Positions 52,148-62,500 of a stretch of DNA of 64,000 nucleotides are shown here, piece after piece (positions within the stretch are counted from its first letter, which is position 1; each line of letters opens with the position of its first letter). The stretch comes from Arenimonas oryziterrae DSM 21050 = YC6267 (GTDB lineage: Bacteria; Pseudomonadota; Gammaproteobacteria; Xanthomonadales; Xanthomonadaceae). Location: NCBI RefSeq assembly GCF_000420545.1, contig NZ_ATVD01000002.1, positions 186,001 to 250,000 on the forward strand, in the 5' to 3' direction. A program made the position numbers and the translations under genes. A model generated the notes under the pieces. It was given only the letters and a program-made list of their open reading frames with translations. It did not search any database and had not been told where the DNA came from.

Positions 52148-53572
52148 TCAGTGCTTGATCATGATGTGCCGGATTGCGGTGTAGTCCTCGAGCCCGTACA
52201 TCGACAGGTCCTTGCCGTAGCCGGACTTCTTCATGCCGCCATGCGGCATTTCGTTGACCAGCATGAAATGCGTGTTCACCCAGGTGCAGCCGTACTGCAG
52301 TTCGGCGGACACACGCATCGCCTTGCCGATATCCGAAGTCCAGACCGAAGACGCCAAGCCGTAGTCGCTGTCGTTGGCGAAGGCGATCGCCTGGTCGACG
52401 TCGGAGAACCGCGTGACCGACACCACCGGGCCGAACACTTCCTTGCGCACGACCTCGTCGTCGTTCGTGGCACCGGCGATGACCGTGGGCTCGTAGAAGA
52501 ATCCGCCGCCCGCCACCACTCGACCACCCGTCGCGATCTCGATGTGTTTCTGCGCACGGGCGCGGTCGACGAAACCGGCGACACGGTCGCGCTGCGCGGC
52601 CGACACGAGGGGACCGAGCTCGACGCCCTCCTCGTCCTGCAGGCCGTGCTTGATCGTCGAGACGGCCGAGGCGAGATCGGCGACGAAATTGTCGTATTTC
52701 TTCGACTGCGTATAGATGCGGCAGGCGGCCGTGCAGTCCTGACCGGCGTTGTAGTAGCCGAACGCGCGGATGCCTTCGACGACCGCGGCGATGTCGGCAT
52801 CGTCGAACACGATCACCGGCGCCTTGCCGCCGAGTTCCAGATGCGTACGCTTGAGCGTCTGCGCGGCGACCTCGAGCATCTTCTGCCCCGTCGCGATCGA
52901 GCCGGTCAGGGAGATCATGCGCACCTGCGGCGCCGACACCAGCGGCTGGCCGACGCTGGCGCCGCGACCGAACACGATATTGGCGACACCCGGCGGCAGC
53001 AGATCGCCGATCAACTCGAAAAAGCGCAGCGAGGTCAGCGGCGTAATTTCCGACGGCTTCAGCACGAGGGTGTTGCCCGCCGCAAGCGCAGGCGCCATTT
53101 TCCAAGCCGCCATCATCAGCGGATAGTTCCAGGGCGTGATCGAGGCGATGACGCCGACCGGATCGCGCCGGATCATCGAGGTATGGCCGGGCAAGTACTC
53201 CGCCGAGGCCGAGCCGCCGAGACAGCGCGCGGCACCGGCGAAAAAGCGGAACACGTCGGCGATCGCGGGAATCTCGTCATTCAGAGCAGCCGAATACGGT
53301 TTGCCGCAGTTGTCCGATTCCAGCCGGGCGATTTCGTCGGCATGCGCTTCGACGACCTCGGCGATCTTCAACAGAACGGTCGCACGATCCTTCGGCGCCG
53401 TGCGTGCCCAGCCGGGCAAGGCGGCGTCGGCCGCCGCGACAGCGGCCGCCACTTGTTCGGGACTGGCTTCGGGAATGCGGCACAGCTCCGCACCGGTGGA
53501 CGGGTTCAAGACCGAGAACGGCTCGCCCTGCCCGCTCACGAGTTGGCCGTTGATGAACATTCGGGTCTGCAT
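52148..53572 (-). CDS. patD: Gamma-aminobutyraldehyde dehydrogenase
   Basis: A 474-residue NAD-dependent aldehyde dehydrogenase in the last position of a polyamine uptake operon. It is close to E. coli PatD (YdcW) along its length: [50 protein letters not shown] (Glu246), [13 protein letters not shown] (Cys280) and [16 protein letters not shown]. It oxidises 4-aminobutanal, the transamination product of putrescine, to GABA. The aminotransferase that would precede it is not in the window. Confidence 0.94.
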   Translation of the reverse strand: MQTRMFINGQLVSGQGEPFSVLNPSTGAELCRIPEASPEQVAAAVAAADAALPGWARTAPKDRATVLLKIAEVVEAHADEIARLESDNCGKPYSAALNDEIPAIADVFRFFAGAARCLGGSASAEYLPGHTSMIRRDPVGVIASITPWNYPLMMAAWKMAPALAAGNTLVLKPSEITPLTSLRFFELIGDLLPPGVANIVFGRGASVGQPLVSAPQVRMISLTGSIATGQKMLEVAAQTLKRTHLELGGKAPVIVFDDADIAAVVEGIRAFGYYNAGQDCTAACRIYTQSKKYDNFVADLASAVSTIKHGLQDEEGVELGPLVSAAQRDRVAGFVDRARAQKHIEIATGGRVVAGGGFFYEPTVIAGATNDDEVVRKEVFGPVVSVTRFSDVDQAIAFANDSDYGLASSVWTSDIGKAMRVSAELQYGCTWVNTHFMLVNEMPHGGMKKSGYGKDLSMYGLEDYTAIRHIMIKH

Positions 53573-53606
53573 GGGCTGGCTCCGGGGTGTGCGAAGGTTG
53601 TTGCAG

Positions 53607-54422
53607 CTATTTGCCGCTGCCGGCCACCGAGTCGGTGTCGCGGGTGAGGTAGTACGCGCCGAGGATCGGCAGCATCGTCGCGAGCATGACCATCATCGCC
53701 ACGACATTGGTGATTGGCGTGTCGCGCGGTTTGCTCAACTGATTGAGCAGCCAGATCGGCAGGGTACGCTCGGTGCCGGCGGTGAACGTGGTGACGATGA
53801 TTTCGTCGAAACTCAGCGCGAATGCAAGCATGCCGCCCGCGAGCAGGGCCGTGGCGATGTTGGGCAGGACCACGTAACGGAAGGTCTGGAAGGGGTCGGC
53901 ACCCAGGTCCATCGAGGCCTCGATCATCGAGGACGAGGTGCGGCGGAAGCGCGCGATGACATTGTTGTAGACGACCACAATGCAAAACGTCGCGTGGCCG
54001 ATGACGATCGTCAGCAAACCTGGCTCGACGCCGACCATCTTGTACGCCGCCAGCAGCGCGATGCCGGTGACGATGCCGGGCAACGCGATCGGCAGGATGA
54101 ACAGCAAGGTGATGCCTTCCTTGCCGAAAAAATCGCGCCGGTACAGGGCGGCGGCGGCAAGCGTTCCCAGGGTCATGGCGATCAGTGTGGACAGGCTGGC
54201 GATGCGCACCGACAGCCAGATCGCGTCGCGCACGTCGGTGCGCGCCCAGGCCTCGCCGAACCACTGCAGCGTGAATCCCTGCAACGGAAAACTGAAAGCG
54301 CTTTCCTCGGTATTGAACGCGTACAGGAAGATCACCAGGATCGGCGCGTGCATGAACAGCAGACCGCCCCAGGCCGCCGTCTTCAGGCCCCAACCCGCGC
54401 GATCGCCGTGCTCAGAGCGCAT
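53607..54422 (-). CDS. Polyamine ABC transporter permease (YdcV/PotC type)
   Basis: A 271-residue inner-membrane permease of the polyamine/opine class with about six spans. [20 protein letters not shown] and [26 protein letters not shown], an EAA loop, are typical. It pairs with the other permease to form the channel. Its start overlaps the end of that gene by 11 bases. The ydcV name follows the order of genes and the patD neighbour. Confidence 0.9.
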   Translation of the reverse strand: MRSEHGDRAGWGLKTAAWGGLLFMHAPILVIFLYAFNTEESAFSFPLQGFTLQWFGEAWARTDVRDAIWLSVRIASLSTLIAMTLGTLAAAALYRRDFFGKEGITLLFILPIALPGIVTGIALLAAYKMVGVEPGLLTIVIGHATFCIVVVYNNVIARFRRTSSSMIEASMDLGADPFQTFRYVVLPNIATALLAGGMLAFALSFDEIIVTTFTAGTERTLPIWLLNQLSKPRDTPITNVVAMMVMLATMLPILGAYYLTRDTDSVAGSGK

Positions 54423-55347
54423 CGAAGGCTCCCAGGCGCTTGGCGATCGCCAGATAGATCGCCACGAGCACGATCGGCACCACGGTGAAGGCCGCCGCCA
54501 TCGGGATATTGCCGACCGCGCCCTGCTGCACGTAGACGTAGGTGCCGATGAACAGGCCCGACGGGCCGATCAGCGTGGGGATGATGTAGTCGCCGAGGGT
54601 CAGCGAGAAGGTGAAGATCGAGCCGGCGACGACGCCCGGAAAAGCCAGCGGCAGGATCACGTGCCGGAAAGTCTGTCCCGCTCGTGCGCCCAGGTCCGAC
54701 GAAGCCTGCACGAGATTCGGCGGCACGCGCTCGAGCGCGGCCTGGATCGGCAGCACCATGAACGGCAACCACAGATAGGTGAACACGAGAAAGCGGCCCA
54801 GGTGCGAGGTCGACAGCGTCGAACCGCCGACATAGGGCAGCTGCAATAAGGCTTCGAGCGCGCCGGTCAGATGCAGTTGCCCGAGTAACCAGAACACGAT
54901 GCCACCCTTGGCCAGGATCACGGTCCAGCTGTAGGCCTTGACGATGTAGCTCGCCCACATCGGCAACATCACGCCGATGTAGAAGAACGCCTTCACCGCC
55001 GGCGTCGCGTACCGGGACATGTAGTAGGCGATCGGAAACGCGATCACCGCCGACGCCAGGGTGACCGCCGACGCCATCGCCAGCGTGCGCATCACGATGT
55101 CGATATTGCCTTTCGCGAAAATCAGCCCGTAGTTGCGCAGGGTGAACTGCGGCAGCACGCTCATCGAATAGTCGTCGAAGCTGTAGAAGCCCTGCCACAG
55201 CAGGGCCAGCAAGGAGCCGAGATAGATGATGCAGAACCAGATCAGCGGCGGCCCGAGCAATACCGCCAGCAGCAGACCGGCGCGCCGGTGCAGCAGCGCC
55301 GCCACGTGGCGCAGGGGCGTGCGCAGGTAGAGCGCGTTCGCGTTCAT
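54412..55347 (-). CDS. Polyamine ABC transporter permease (YdcU/PotB type)
   Basis: A 311-residue permease with about six spans and a longer N-terminal segment. FNEA-type features include [20 protein letters not shown] near the start, [19 protein letters not shown], and an EAA loop [20 protein letters not shown]. It overlaps the ATPase gene by 4 bases (ATGA) and the second permease by 11. Confidence 0.9.
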   Translation of the reverse strand: MNANALYLRTPLRHVAALLHRRAGLLLAVLLGPPLIWFCIIYLGSLLALLWQGFYSFDDYSMSVLPQFTLRNYGLIFAKGNIDIVMRTLAMASAVTLASAVIAFPIAYYMSRYATPAVKAFFYIGVMLPMWASYIVKAYSWTVILAKGGIVFWLLGQLHLTGALEALLQLPYVGGSTLSTSHLGRFLVFTYLWLPFMVLPIQAALERVPPNLVQASSDLGARAGQTFRHVILPLAFPGVVAGSIFTFSLTLGDYIIPTLIGPSGLFIGTYVYVQQGAVGNIPMAAAFTVVPIVLVAIYLAIAKRLGAFDAL

Positions 55348-56372
55348 CCCGCAGGATCCTTGAGCGGCACCATCGCCTCGCGCGACCAGGTCGCGAACAG
55401 GGAATCGCCTGCACGCGGCAGCGCCGCGTCCTGCGCTTCGTTGTTGTTGAGGCTGACCACGAGCGTCGCGCCGCCATCGAGTGCCATCTCCACGCGGCTG
55501 GTCGCGCCGTGGTACTGCACGTCCTCGACCAGACCCGGCACGCTGATGCGATCCGAGCCCGACGACGGCAGGCTGGCCAGACGGATGTGCTCGGGCCGGA
55601 TCGAGAACGCATGCGCACTGCCGCCGAGCAACTGCGCGCGCTCGCCATCGATGACGTTCGAAGTGCCGACAAAACGGGCGACGAACACCGTGGCCGGACG
55701 CATGTACAGATTGCGCGGCGTATCGACCTGTTCGATGCGGCCCTGGTTGAACACGGCGACGCGGTCGGACATCGACAGGGCTTCGCCCTGGTCGTGCGTG
55801 ACGTAGATGAAGGTGATGCCAAGCTTGCGCTGCAGGGACTTGAGTTCGCCCTGCATCTGCTCGCGCAGCTTGAGATCGAGTGCGCCGAGCGGCTCGTCGA
55901 GCAGGAGCACGCGCGGCCGGTTCACCAGGGCGCGGGCCAGGGCCACGCGCTGTCGCTGTCCGCCGGAAAGCTGCGAAGGCCGACGATCGCCATAATCGGC
56001 CAGCGCGACCATCGCCAGCGCCTCGGCGGCGCGCTCGCGCCGCTCCGTTTTCGCGACGCCCTTGACCATCAATCCGTAGGCGACGTTGTCGCGCACGTTC
56101 ATGTGCGGGAACAGCGCGTAGTCCTGAAAGACGGTATTCACGTCGCGCTGGAACGAGGGCACACCGGCTGCCTCGCTGCCATGGATGCGGATCGATCCGC
56201 TCGTGGGCTGCTCGAAGCCGGCGATCAGGCGCAGGCAGGTGGTCTTGCCTGAGCCCGACGGGCCGAGCATCGAAAAGAACTCGCCCTCGCCCACCGCGAT
56301 CGAGACGTCATCGACGGCCTTCACCGCCCCATAGTGACGGGATACCTTGTCGAACTCGACGGCGGAGGTCAT
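55344..56372 (-). CDS. Polyamine ABC transporter ATP-binding protein (YdcT/PotA type)
   Basis: A 342-residue ATPase. Walker A is GPSGSGKTT (37-45), the signature LSGGQRQRVALARAL, Walker B LLLDEPLGALD, followed by the H-loop YVTHDQGEA. The C-terminal TOBE domain (about 265-342, with FSIRPEHIRLA) is typical of PotA-like proteins. It drives import by the two permeases. It starts 12 bases after the binding-protein gene. Confidence 0.94.
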   Translation of the reverse strand: MTSAVEFDKVSRHYGAVKAVDDVSIAVGEGEFFSMLGPSGSGKTTCLRLIAGFEQPTSGSIRIHGSEAAGVPSFQRDVNTVFQDYALFPHMNVRDNVAYGLMVKGVAKTERRERAAEALAMVALADYGDRRPSQLSGGQRQRVALARALVNRPRVLLLDEPLGALDLKLREQMQGELKSLQRKLGITFIYVTHDQGEALSMSDRVAVFNQGRIEQVDTPRNLYMRPATVFVARFVGTSNVIDGERAQLLGGSAHAFSIRPEHIRLASLPSSGSDRISVPGLVEDVQYHGATSRVEMALDGGATLVVSLNNNEAQDAALPRAGDSLFATWSREAMVPLKDPAG

Positions 56373-56384
56373 GCGCGCGTTCCG

Positions 56385-57569
56385 CTAGCCACCCATGATC
56401 GTGATGTAGTCCTGCGTCCAGCGGCTGTACGGCACGCATTCGCCCTGGCTGCACTTGGCTTCGGGCGTGCGCCAGAAATGGATCTTGTCGAAGTTGTCAT
56501 AGCCATTGGTCTTGCAGCCCTCGGCACCGAGCAAGGCATTGTCCTTGCACGCCACCGGCACCGCCGGCAGCGAGCCGAACCAGGACGCGACGTCGCCCTG
56601 CACCTTTGGGCTGATCGACCATTCCATCCACGCGTACGCGCAATTGGGATGCTTGGCCTGGCTGTGCATCATCGTGGTGTCGGCCCAGCCCGTCGCGCCT
56701 TCGGCCGGAATGACCGAGGCGATCGGCTGCGGTGGTTTTTCCGCCTGCAGGGCGTTGACCTGGTACGGCCAGGAGCCGGAAACCACGACGCCTTCGTTCT
56801 TGAAGTCGCTCATCTGGATGGTCGCGTCGTGCCAGTAGCGATGCACGAGGCCCTTCTGCTTGCGCAGCAGTTCCAACGCGGCCGCGTACTGGGCTTCGTT
56901 GAGCTCGTACGGATCCTTGATGCCAAGCTCGGGCTGCTTGCTCATGAGGTAGAGCGCGGCATCGGCGATGTAGATCGGTCCGTCGAAGGCCTGCACGCGG
57001 CCCTTGTTGGATTTGCCGTCGGGCAGTTTCTGTTCTTCGAACACGACGCTCCAACTGGTCGGCGCTTCCTTGAAGGTGCCGGTGTTGTACATCAGCACGT
57101 TCGGGCCCCATTGGTAGGGCACGCCGTAGTGCTTGCCGCCCACCGTGTGCCAGGCTGCATCCTGCAGGCGCGGATCGAGCGTGGAATAGGATTTGACGCG
57201 GGCGACGTCGATCGCCTGCACCTTGCCACCGGCGATCAGACGCAGCGAGGCGTCACCGGAGGCCGTGACCAGGTCGTAGCCGCCCTGGTTCATCAGCGAA
57301 ACCATTTCATCGGAATTGCCGGCCGTCTTGACGTTGACCTTGCAGCCAGTGGCCTTCTCGAAGCCGGTGACCCAGTCGTAATTCTTGTCGCTATCGCCGC
57401 GTTCGATGTAACCGGGCCAGGCGATGATGTCGACAGCGCCTTCGAGCACGGGCACCGGCGCGGTGGTGGCGGAGGCAGAGGGTGGCGGCGCGGCGTCTTT
57501 CTGTCCGCAGGCAGCGGCGGCCAGCGTGATCGCGGCCGAAAGGGCGAGGTGTTTCATACCGATGGACAT
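56385..57569 (-). CDS. Polyamine-binding lipoprotein (YdcS/PotD-like)
   Basis: A 394-residue substrate-binding protein of the PotD/YdcS class. The signal peptide ends in a lipobox, LAAAAC, so it is a lipoprotein. The mature part starts VDIIAWPGYIERGDSDKNYD and has AGNSDEMVSLMNQGGYDLVT, GVPYQWGPNVLMYN and ATGWADTTMM. I chose the ATG at 57569, which has a GGAGG 8 bases upstream; an inner ATG at 57557 also leaves a signal. It is the first gene of the five-gene operon. Confidence 0.92.
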   Translation of the reverse strand: MSIGMKHLALSAAITLAAAACGQKDAAPPPSASATTAPVPVLEGAVDIIAWPGYIERGDSDKNYDWVTGFEKATGCKVNVKTAGNSDEMVSLMNQGGYDLVTASGDASLRLIAGGKVQAIDVARVKSYSTLDPRLQDAAWHTVGGKHYGVPYQWGPNVLMYNTGTFKEAPTSWSVVFEEQKLPDGKSNKGRVQAFDGPIYIADAALYLMSKQPELGIKDPYELNEAQYAAALELLRKQKGLVHRYWHDATIQMSDFKNEGVVVSGSWPYQVNALQAEKPPQPIASVIPAEGATGWADTTMMHSQAKHPNCAYAWMEWSISPKVQGDVASWFGSLPAVPVACKDNALLGAEGCKTNGYDNFDKIHFWRTPEAKCSQGECVPYSRWTQDYITIMGG

Positions 57570-57680
57570 CACTGCAGCCTCCCTGGTGACAAACCTTGCA
57601 ACAGGATGCAGGCCAGGCGGAGACAGACACGCGTTGGCCTGCGGTTTCGTGACGAGCCGCGCGTGGGTTGCGGCGAGCCC

Positions 57681-57711
57681 ATAGCCTCACCGGCCGCCCA
57701 GTCAGTGTCAA
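57681..57711 (-). promoter_or_regulatory. Possible promoter of the polyamine uptake operon
   Basis: On the minus strand a perfect -35 TTGACA (57706-57711) is followed after 19 bases by GGCTAT (57681-57686), a weak -10. It lies 112 bases upstream of the binding-protein ATG. The spacing is long, so an activator may be needed. Confidence 0.35.
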
Positions 57712-57750
57712 GTATATTGATCACCCGCACATCGGCGGCGCCGGACCGGC

Positions 57751-58704
57751 TTACTCGGGGTTGGAAACACCATGCGGCACATGTCCGGTCGCGACATGCC
57801 GGCGCGCGTTTTCGACGTTGTGCCGGGAATCGTCGAAGAACAGGTCGGCGCCGAAAGCCTGCAGGAACGGTCCCTTGTCGCGGCCGCCGAGGAACAATGC
57901 CTCGTCCAGGCGCACGCCCCACTCGCGCAGGGTCAGGATCACGCGTTTGTGCGCGGGCGCCGAGCGTGCGGTGACCAAGGCGGTGCGGATCGGCGAATCC
58001 TCGGCGGGAAAGGCCTGCTGCAGTTCGTGCAGGGCACCGAGGAAGCCGCGGAACGGCCCGCCGGACAGCGGCTCGTGCGCGCGTTCGGCCTCGTGCGCAT
58101 GGAACGCGGCGATACCGCCCTCCTGCGACACCCGTTCGGACTCGTCGCCGAAGATCACTGCGTCGCCGTCAAAAGCGATGCGCAGCTGATCGCGCGCGGC
58201 TTTTCCCGAAGTCTGGATGCCCTCGACACCCGTTTCCGGGGCACGCGAGGGCAGGATCGTCGCCGCCGCGACATCGTGTTCGAGCGCGCGTCGCACCGAA
58301 TCGGGATTCGCCGACAGGAACAACTGCGCGCCGAACGGCTTGATGTAGGGATACACCGGCGCGCCGCTGGTAAACACGGCGCGGATGATGCCCAAGCCGT
58401 GTTCTTCGATGGCGTTGAAAATGCGCAGGCCGGTGTCGGACGAATTGCGCGACAGCAGGATCACTTCGACGCGCGGCCGCTCCGCCGGTGCGCCGGCATT
58501 GAGCGCGAGCAGCTTCTTCACCAGCGGAAATGCGATGCCCGGCGCGAGCGGCTCATCCTCGCGCGCGCGCTGGAACTGCGAATACGCCGCGACGCCTTCC
58601 CGCTCGAACAGGTCGTGCCCGTCCTCGAGCTGGAACAGCGCCCGCGCGGTGATCGCGACGACGAGCTGGGCGTTGGAAGGTTCGACGGAAACGGACGTCG
58701 TCAT
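57751..58704 (-). CDS. 5'-Nucleotidase (cytosolic type I family)
   Basis: A 317-residue protein of the bacterial 5'-nucleotidase (cN-I-like) family. VVAITARALFQLEDGHDLFE, VILLSRNSSDTGLRIFNAIE, FTSGAPVYPYIKPFGAQLFLS, IAFDGDAVIFGDESE (HAD-like acidic block) and LFFDDSRHNV are the conserved parts. It should remove phosphate from nucleoside monophosphates. It ends 181 bases before the polyamine operon and starts 2 bases after nadK. Confidence 0.9.
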   Translation of the reverse strand: MTTSVSVEPSNAQLVVAITARALFQLEDGHDLFEREGVAAYSQFQRAREDEPLAPGIAFPLVKKLLALNAGAPAERPRVEVILLSRNSSDTGLRIFNAIEEHGLGIIRAVFTSGAPVYPYIKPFGAQLFLSANPDSVRRALEHDVAAATILPSRAPETGVEGIQTSGKAARDQLRIAFDGDAVIFGDESERVSQEGGIAAFHAHEAERAHEPLSGGPFRGFLGALHELQQAFPAEDSPIRTALVTARSAPAHKRVILTLREWGVRLDEALFLGGRDKGPFLQAFGADLFFDDSRHNVENARRHVATGHVPHGVSNPE

Positions 58705-58706
58705 GC

Positions 58707-59483
58707 TCAGGTCACGAACTGCTCATTGAGGATACGCTCCTCGAGATTGTGTTCGGGATCGAACAGCAAGGTGACCGTGCGGTCCTGCGATTCGCGAATG
58801 GTCACTTCCACCACATTGCGCACTTCATGCGAATCGGCGGTTGCGCTGACCGGTCGCTTGTAGGGATCGAGCACCTCGATCTTGATCTGCGTATCGGCCC
58901 GCAGCAGCGCCCCGCGCCAACGCCGCGGCCGGAACGCCGCGATCGGCGTCAGCGCGATCACCGACGAGCCGAGCGGCAGGATCGGACCATGCGCGGAAAA
59001 GTTGTAGGCGGTGCTGCCGGCCGGCGTCGCGACCAGCGCGCCGTCGCAAACGAGTTCGTCCAGGCGCACCTGGCCATTGAGATGCACGCGCAGATGCGCC
59101 GCCTGGCGGGTCTGTCGCAGCAGGGAGACTTCGTTGTAGGCCAGCGAGGACATCGTCGGGCCGGCTTCGGTCGTCGCGGCCATTTCCAGCGGACGCAGTA
59201 CGGCCGGTTCAGCCGCGTGCAGACGCTCGACGAGCTCGCCGGCACGGTACTGGTTCATCAGGAATCCGACGGTGCCGAGCTTCATGCCGAACACCGGGAC
59301 ATTGCGCTCGCCATGCCGGTGCAGGGTCTGCAGCATGAAACCATCGCCACCGAGCGCACAGATGACATCGGCGTCCTCAGGTTGCCGCTGGCCATGCGTC
59401 TTGGTCATCAAGGCCAAGGCCTCCTGCGCTTCCGGCGTCGGACTGGCAAGAAAGGCGATGCGGGGATGGGCGGGCAGGATCAT
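58707..59483 (-). CDS. nadK: NAD kinase
   Basis: A 258-residue enzyme that makes NADP from NAD with ATP. The catalytic GGDG is at 45-48 ([10 protein letters not shown]), with [37 protein letters not shown] and [12 protein letters not shown] as the second half of the site. Size is slightly shorter than E. coli NadK, like other xanthomonad members. It probably shares a transcript with the 5'-nucleotidase. Confidence 0.95.
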   Translation of the reverse strand: MILPAHPRIAFLASPTPEAQEALALMTKTHGQRQPEDADVICALGGDGFMLQTLHRHGERNVPVFGMKLGTVGFLMNQYRAGELVERLHAAEPAVLRPLEMAATTEAGPTMSSLAYNEVSLLRQTRQAAHLRVHLNGQVRLDELVCDGALVATPAGSTAYNFSAHGPILPLGSSVIALTPIAAFRPRRWRGALLRADTQIKIEVLDPYKRPVSATADSHEVRNVVEVTIRESQDRTVTLLFDPEHNLEERILNEQFVT

Positions 59484-59594
59484 GCAGGGCGTCTCCGGTC
59501 AGCGGGGAGCATAGCCGATTGCCCTTTTCAGGGGTGATGCATGCGCCGACCCGACGCGGGTGCCGTTCCGGCAGCCCGCGTTTTCAAGCCGACC

Positions 59595-62500
59595 TCAAGC
59601 CGGACGCGAACCGGCCGCGGCGATCTGCGCGAGACGACGCACCGCGACCGACAAGGTCGCGAAATCCATGCTGCGCAGATTGCGCATGTCGGCGAACATG
59701 CTCAGCGTGTATTTCAGCGCCGCATCATCGCGTGCCAGCCATTTTGCGACCATCGCTTCCGGCTTCTCGCCCTTCGCGGCCGAGCCGAACACGATGCCGA
59801 CCAGCGAGCGCTGCTGCGACTGCAGTTCGTCGCGCAGCACGCCGCGTGCCTGCGCATGCCAGCGGCCTTCGACGGGCAGCTTCTCGACGTTGTCCATGAG
59901 CCACTTGCTGTGCAGGGCATCGGACAAGGCGAAGTACACCTGGCCCACGTCCGCGACCGCGAGCTTGCGCTCGATCGCCACGTCGATGATGTCCAGCGCA
60001 TAGGTCAGGTACGGCAGGCAGGCAAAGGCCTGCGCCAACTCCGCCGGGAACCCCTGCGCCAGCCACTGTGCACGGTCCGCTTCCAGCGAGGCTTTGCTTT
60101 CCGCCGGCAGGATGCCCGGCAGCGCTTCCCGCAGGGCCTGCATCGGCGCGGTGTAGCGCTCGACCATCTGCGCGATGTTCAGCGTTTCGCCCGGCTTGTT
60201 GAGCAGCCAGCGCGTCATGTTGCGCTGCAGATGCCAGATATCGCTGAGCGCTTCGATCTGCGCCGACTCCGGCACCTTCAGATCCAGTGCGTCGATGCCC
60301 GACCACCAGTTGCGCGCACCGAGGATCTCGCGCGTGATGGTGTAGGCCTTGGCGATCTGCGCCGGCGTTTCGCCGGTGTCTTCCTGCATGCGCAACAGGA
60401 AGGTCGAGCCCATGCGGTTGACCATCGAGTTGGTCACCGCCGTGGCGATGATTTCCCGACGCAGACGATGGTTCTCCATGTCCGCCGCGTAGCGTTCCTG
60501 CAGTGCCTTCGGGAAATAGCGCACAAGCTCCTTCGACAGGTACGGATCCTCCGGCACGTCCGAATCCAGCAGCTGGTTGAAGATCACGATCTTGTCGTAG
60601 CTCAGCAGCACCGACAGTTCCGGACGCGTCAGGCCGTGGCCGCGCGATTTTCGCTCGCTCAGTTCCGCATCGGTCGGCAGGAACTCGATCGCACGATCGA
60701 GCAGACCCTGCGATTCCAGTGTACGGATGAAGTGCCCGAACGAGCCCAGACGCGCCGCGCTCATCGCTTCCATCAGGCTGATGGCCTGGTTCTGGCGATA
60801 GTTGTCGTTGAGCACCAGCTCGCCGACTTCGTCGGTCATGCTCGCCAGCAGGGTATTGCGCTGGGGCATGGTCAGGTCGCCGCGTTTGACCACGGCGCCG
60901 AGCAGGATCTTGATGTTGACCTCGTGATCGGACGTATCCACGCCCGCCGAGTTGTCGATGAAGTCGGTATTGAGCAGCACGCCGTGATGCGCGGCTTCGA
61001 TGCGGCCGCGCTGGGTCATGCCCAGGTTGCCGCCCTCGCCCACCATCTTGCAGCGCAGCTCGCTGCCGTTGACGCGCAGCGCGTTGTTGGCGCGGTCGCC
61101 GCAATCAGCATGGGTTTCGCTGGCCGCCTTGACGTAGGTGCCGATGCCGCCGTTCCAGAGCAGATCGACCGGCGCCTTGAGAATCGCATTCATCAGGTCG
61201 GCCGGCGCCATCTGGTCGGCGTCGGTCTGGATGTCGAGCGCAGCCTTCACTTCCGGCGACAGCGGAATGGTCTTGGCCGATCGCGGGTAGATGCCGCCGC
61301 CGGCGCTGATCAGCGACTTGTCGTAGTCGTCCCAGCTCGAACGCGGCAGCTTGAACAGACGGTCGCGTTCGACGAACGAGCGCGCCGACTCCGGATTCGG
61401 ATCCAGGAAGATATGGCGGTGATCGAAGGCCGCGAGCAGGCGGATGTGCTTGGACAGCAGCATGCCGTTGCCGAACACGTCGCCGGACATGTCGCCGACG
61501 CCGACGCAGGTGAAGTCCTGCGTCTGCGAATCGCGACCGAGCGCGCGGAAATGGCGCTTGACCGACTCCCAACCGCCCTTCGCAGTGATGCCCATGCCCT
61601 TGTGGTCGTAGCCAACCGAACCACCGGACGCGAACGCGTCGTCGAGCCAGAATCCGTGCTCGGCCGAAATGCCATTGGCGATATCCGAGAACGTCGCAGT
61701 GCCCTTGTCGGCCGCGACGACCAGGTACGGATCGTCCTGGTCATGACGCACGACATCGACGGGCGGCACGATCTTGCCGTTGACGATGTTGTCGGTGATG
61801 TCGAGCAGGCCGTTAATGAAGCGCTTGTAGCAGGCGATGCCTTCGGCGAGCACCGCGTCGCGATCGCCGCCGATCGGCGAACGCTTGGCGAAGAAGCCGC
61901 CCTTCGAGCCGACCGGCACGATGACCGTGTTCTTGACCATCTGCGCCTTGACCAGGCCCAGCACTTCCGTACGGAAATCCTCGCGGCGATCCGACCAGCG
62001 CAGGCCACCGCGCGCGACCGGTCCGAAGCGCAGGTGCACGCCTTCGACGAACGGCGAGTAGACGAAGATTTCGCGGTAAGGACGCGGCTTCGGCAAGTCC
62101 GGCACCTTGGCCGGATCGAACTTAAAGCTCACGTAATCCTTGTGCGTGCCACCCTCGCCCTTCTTCTGGAAGAAGCTCGTGCGCAGGGTCGCGTTGATCG
62201 CCGCGATGAAGCCACGCAGGATGCGGTCCTCGTCGAGACTGGACACTTTTTCCAGCATGATCGACAGCGCGTCGCCGCAGGCATCGATCTGGGCGTCGCG
62301 GTCGAGTGCGCGATCGGCGCCCATTTCCTCGAGGATCGTGCGCAGCTGCTCGCGGTCGGCCATCGGCACGACGTCGGTCAGCGACTGGCGCAGGGCCTGG
62401 CAGGTTTTCGGATCGGCCTTGACGTCGCGGCCCGGCTCGAAGCGTGCTTCGAACAATTCGACCAGCAGGCGCGCGATCAGCGGATAACGCGCCAGCGTTT

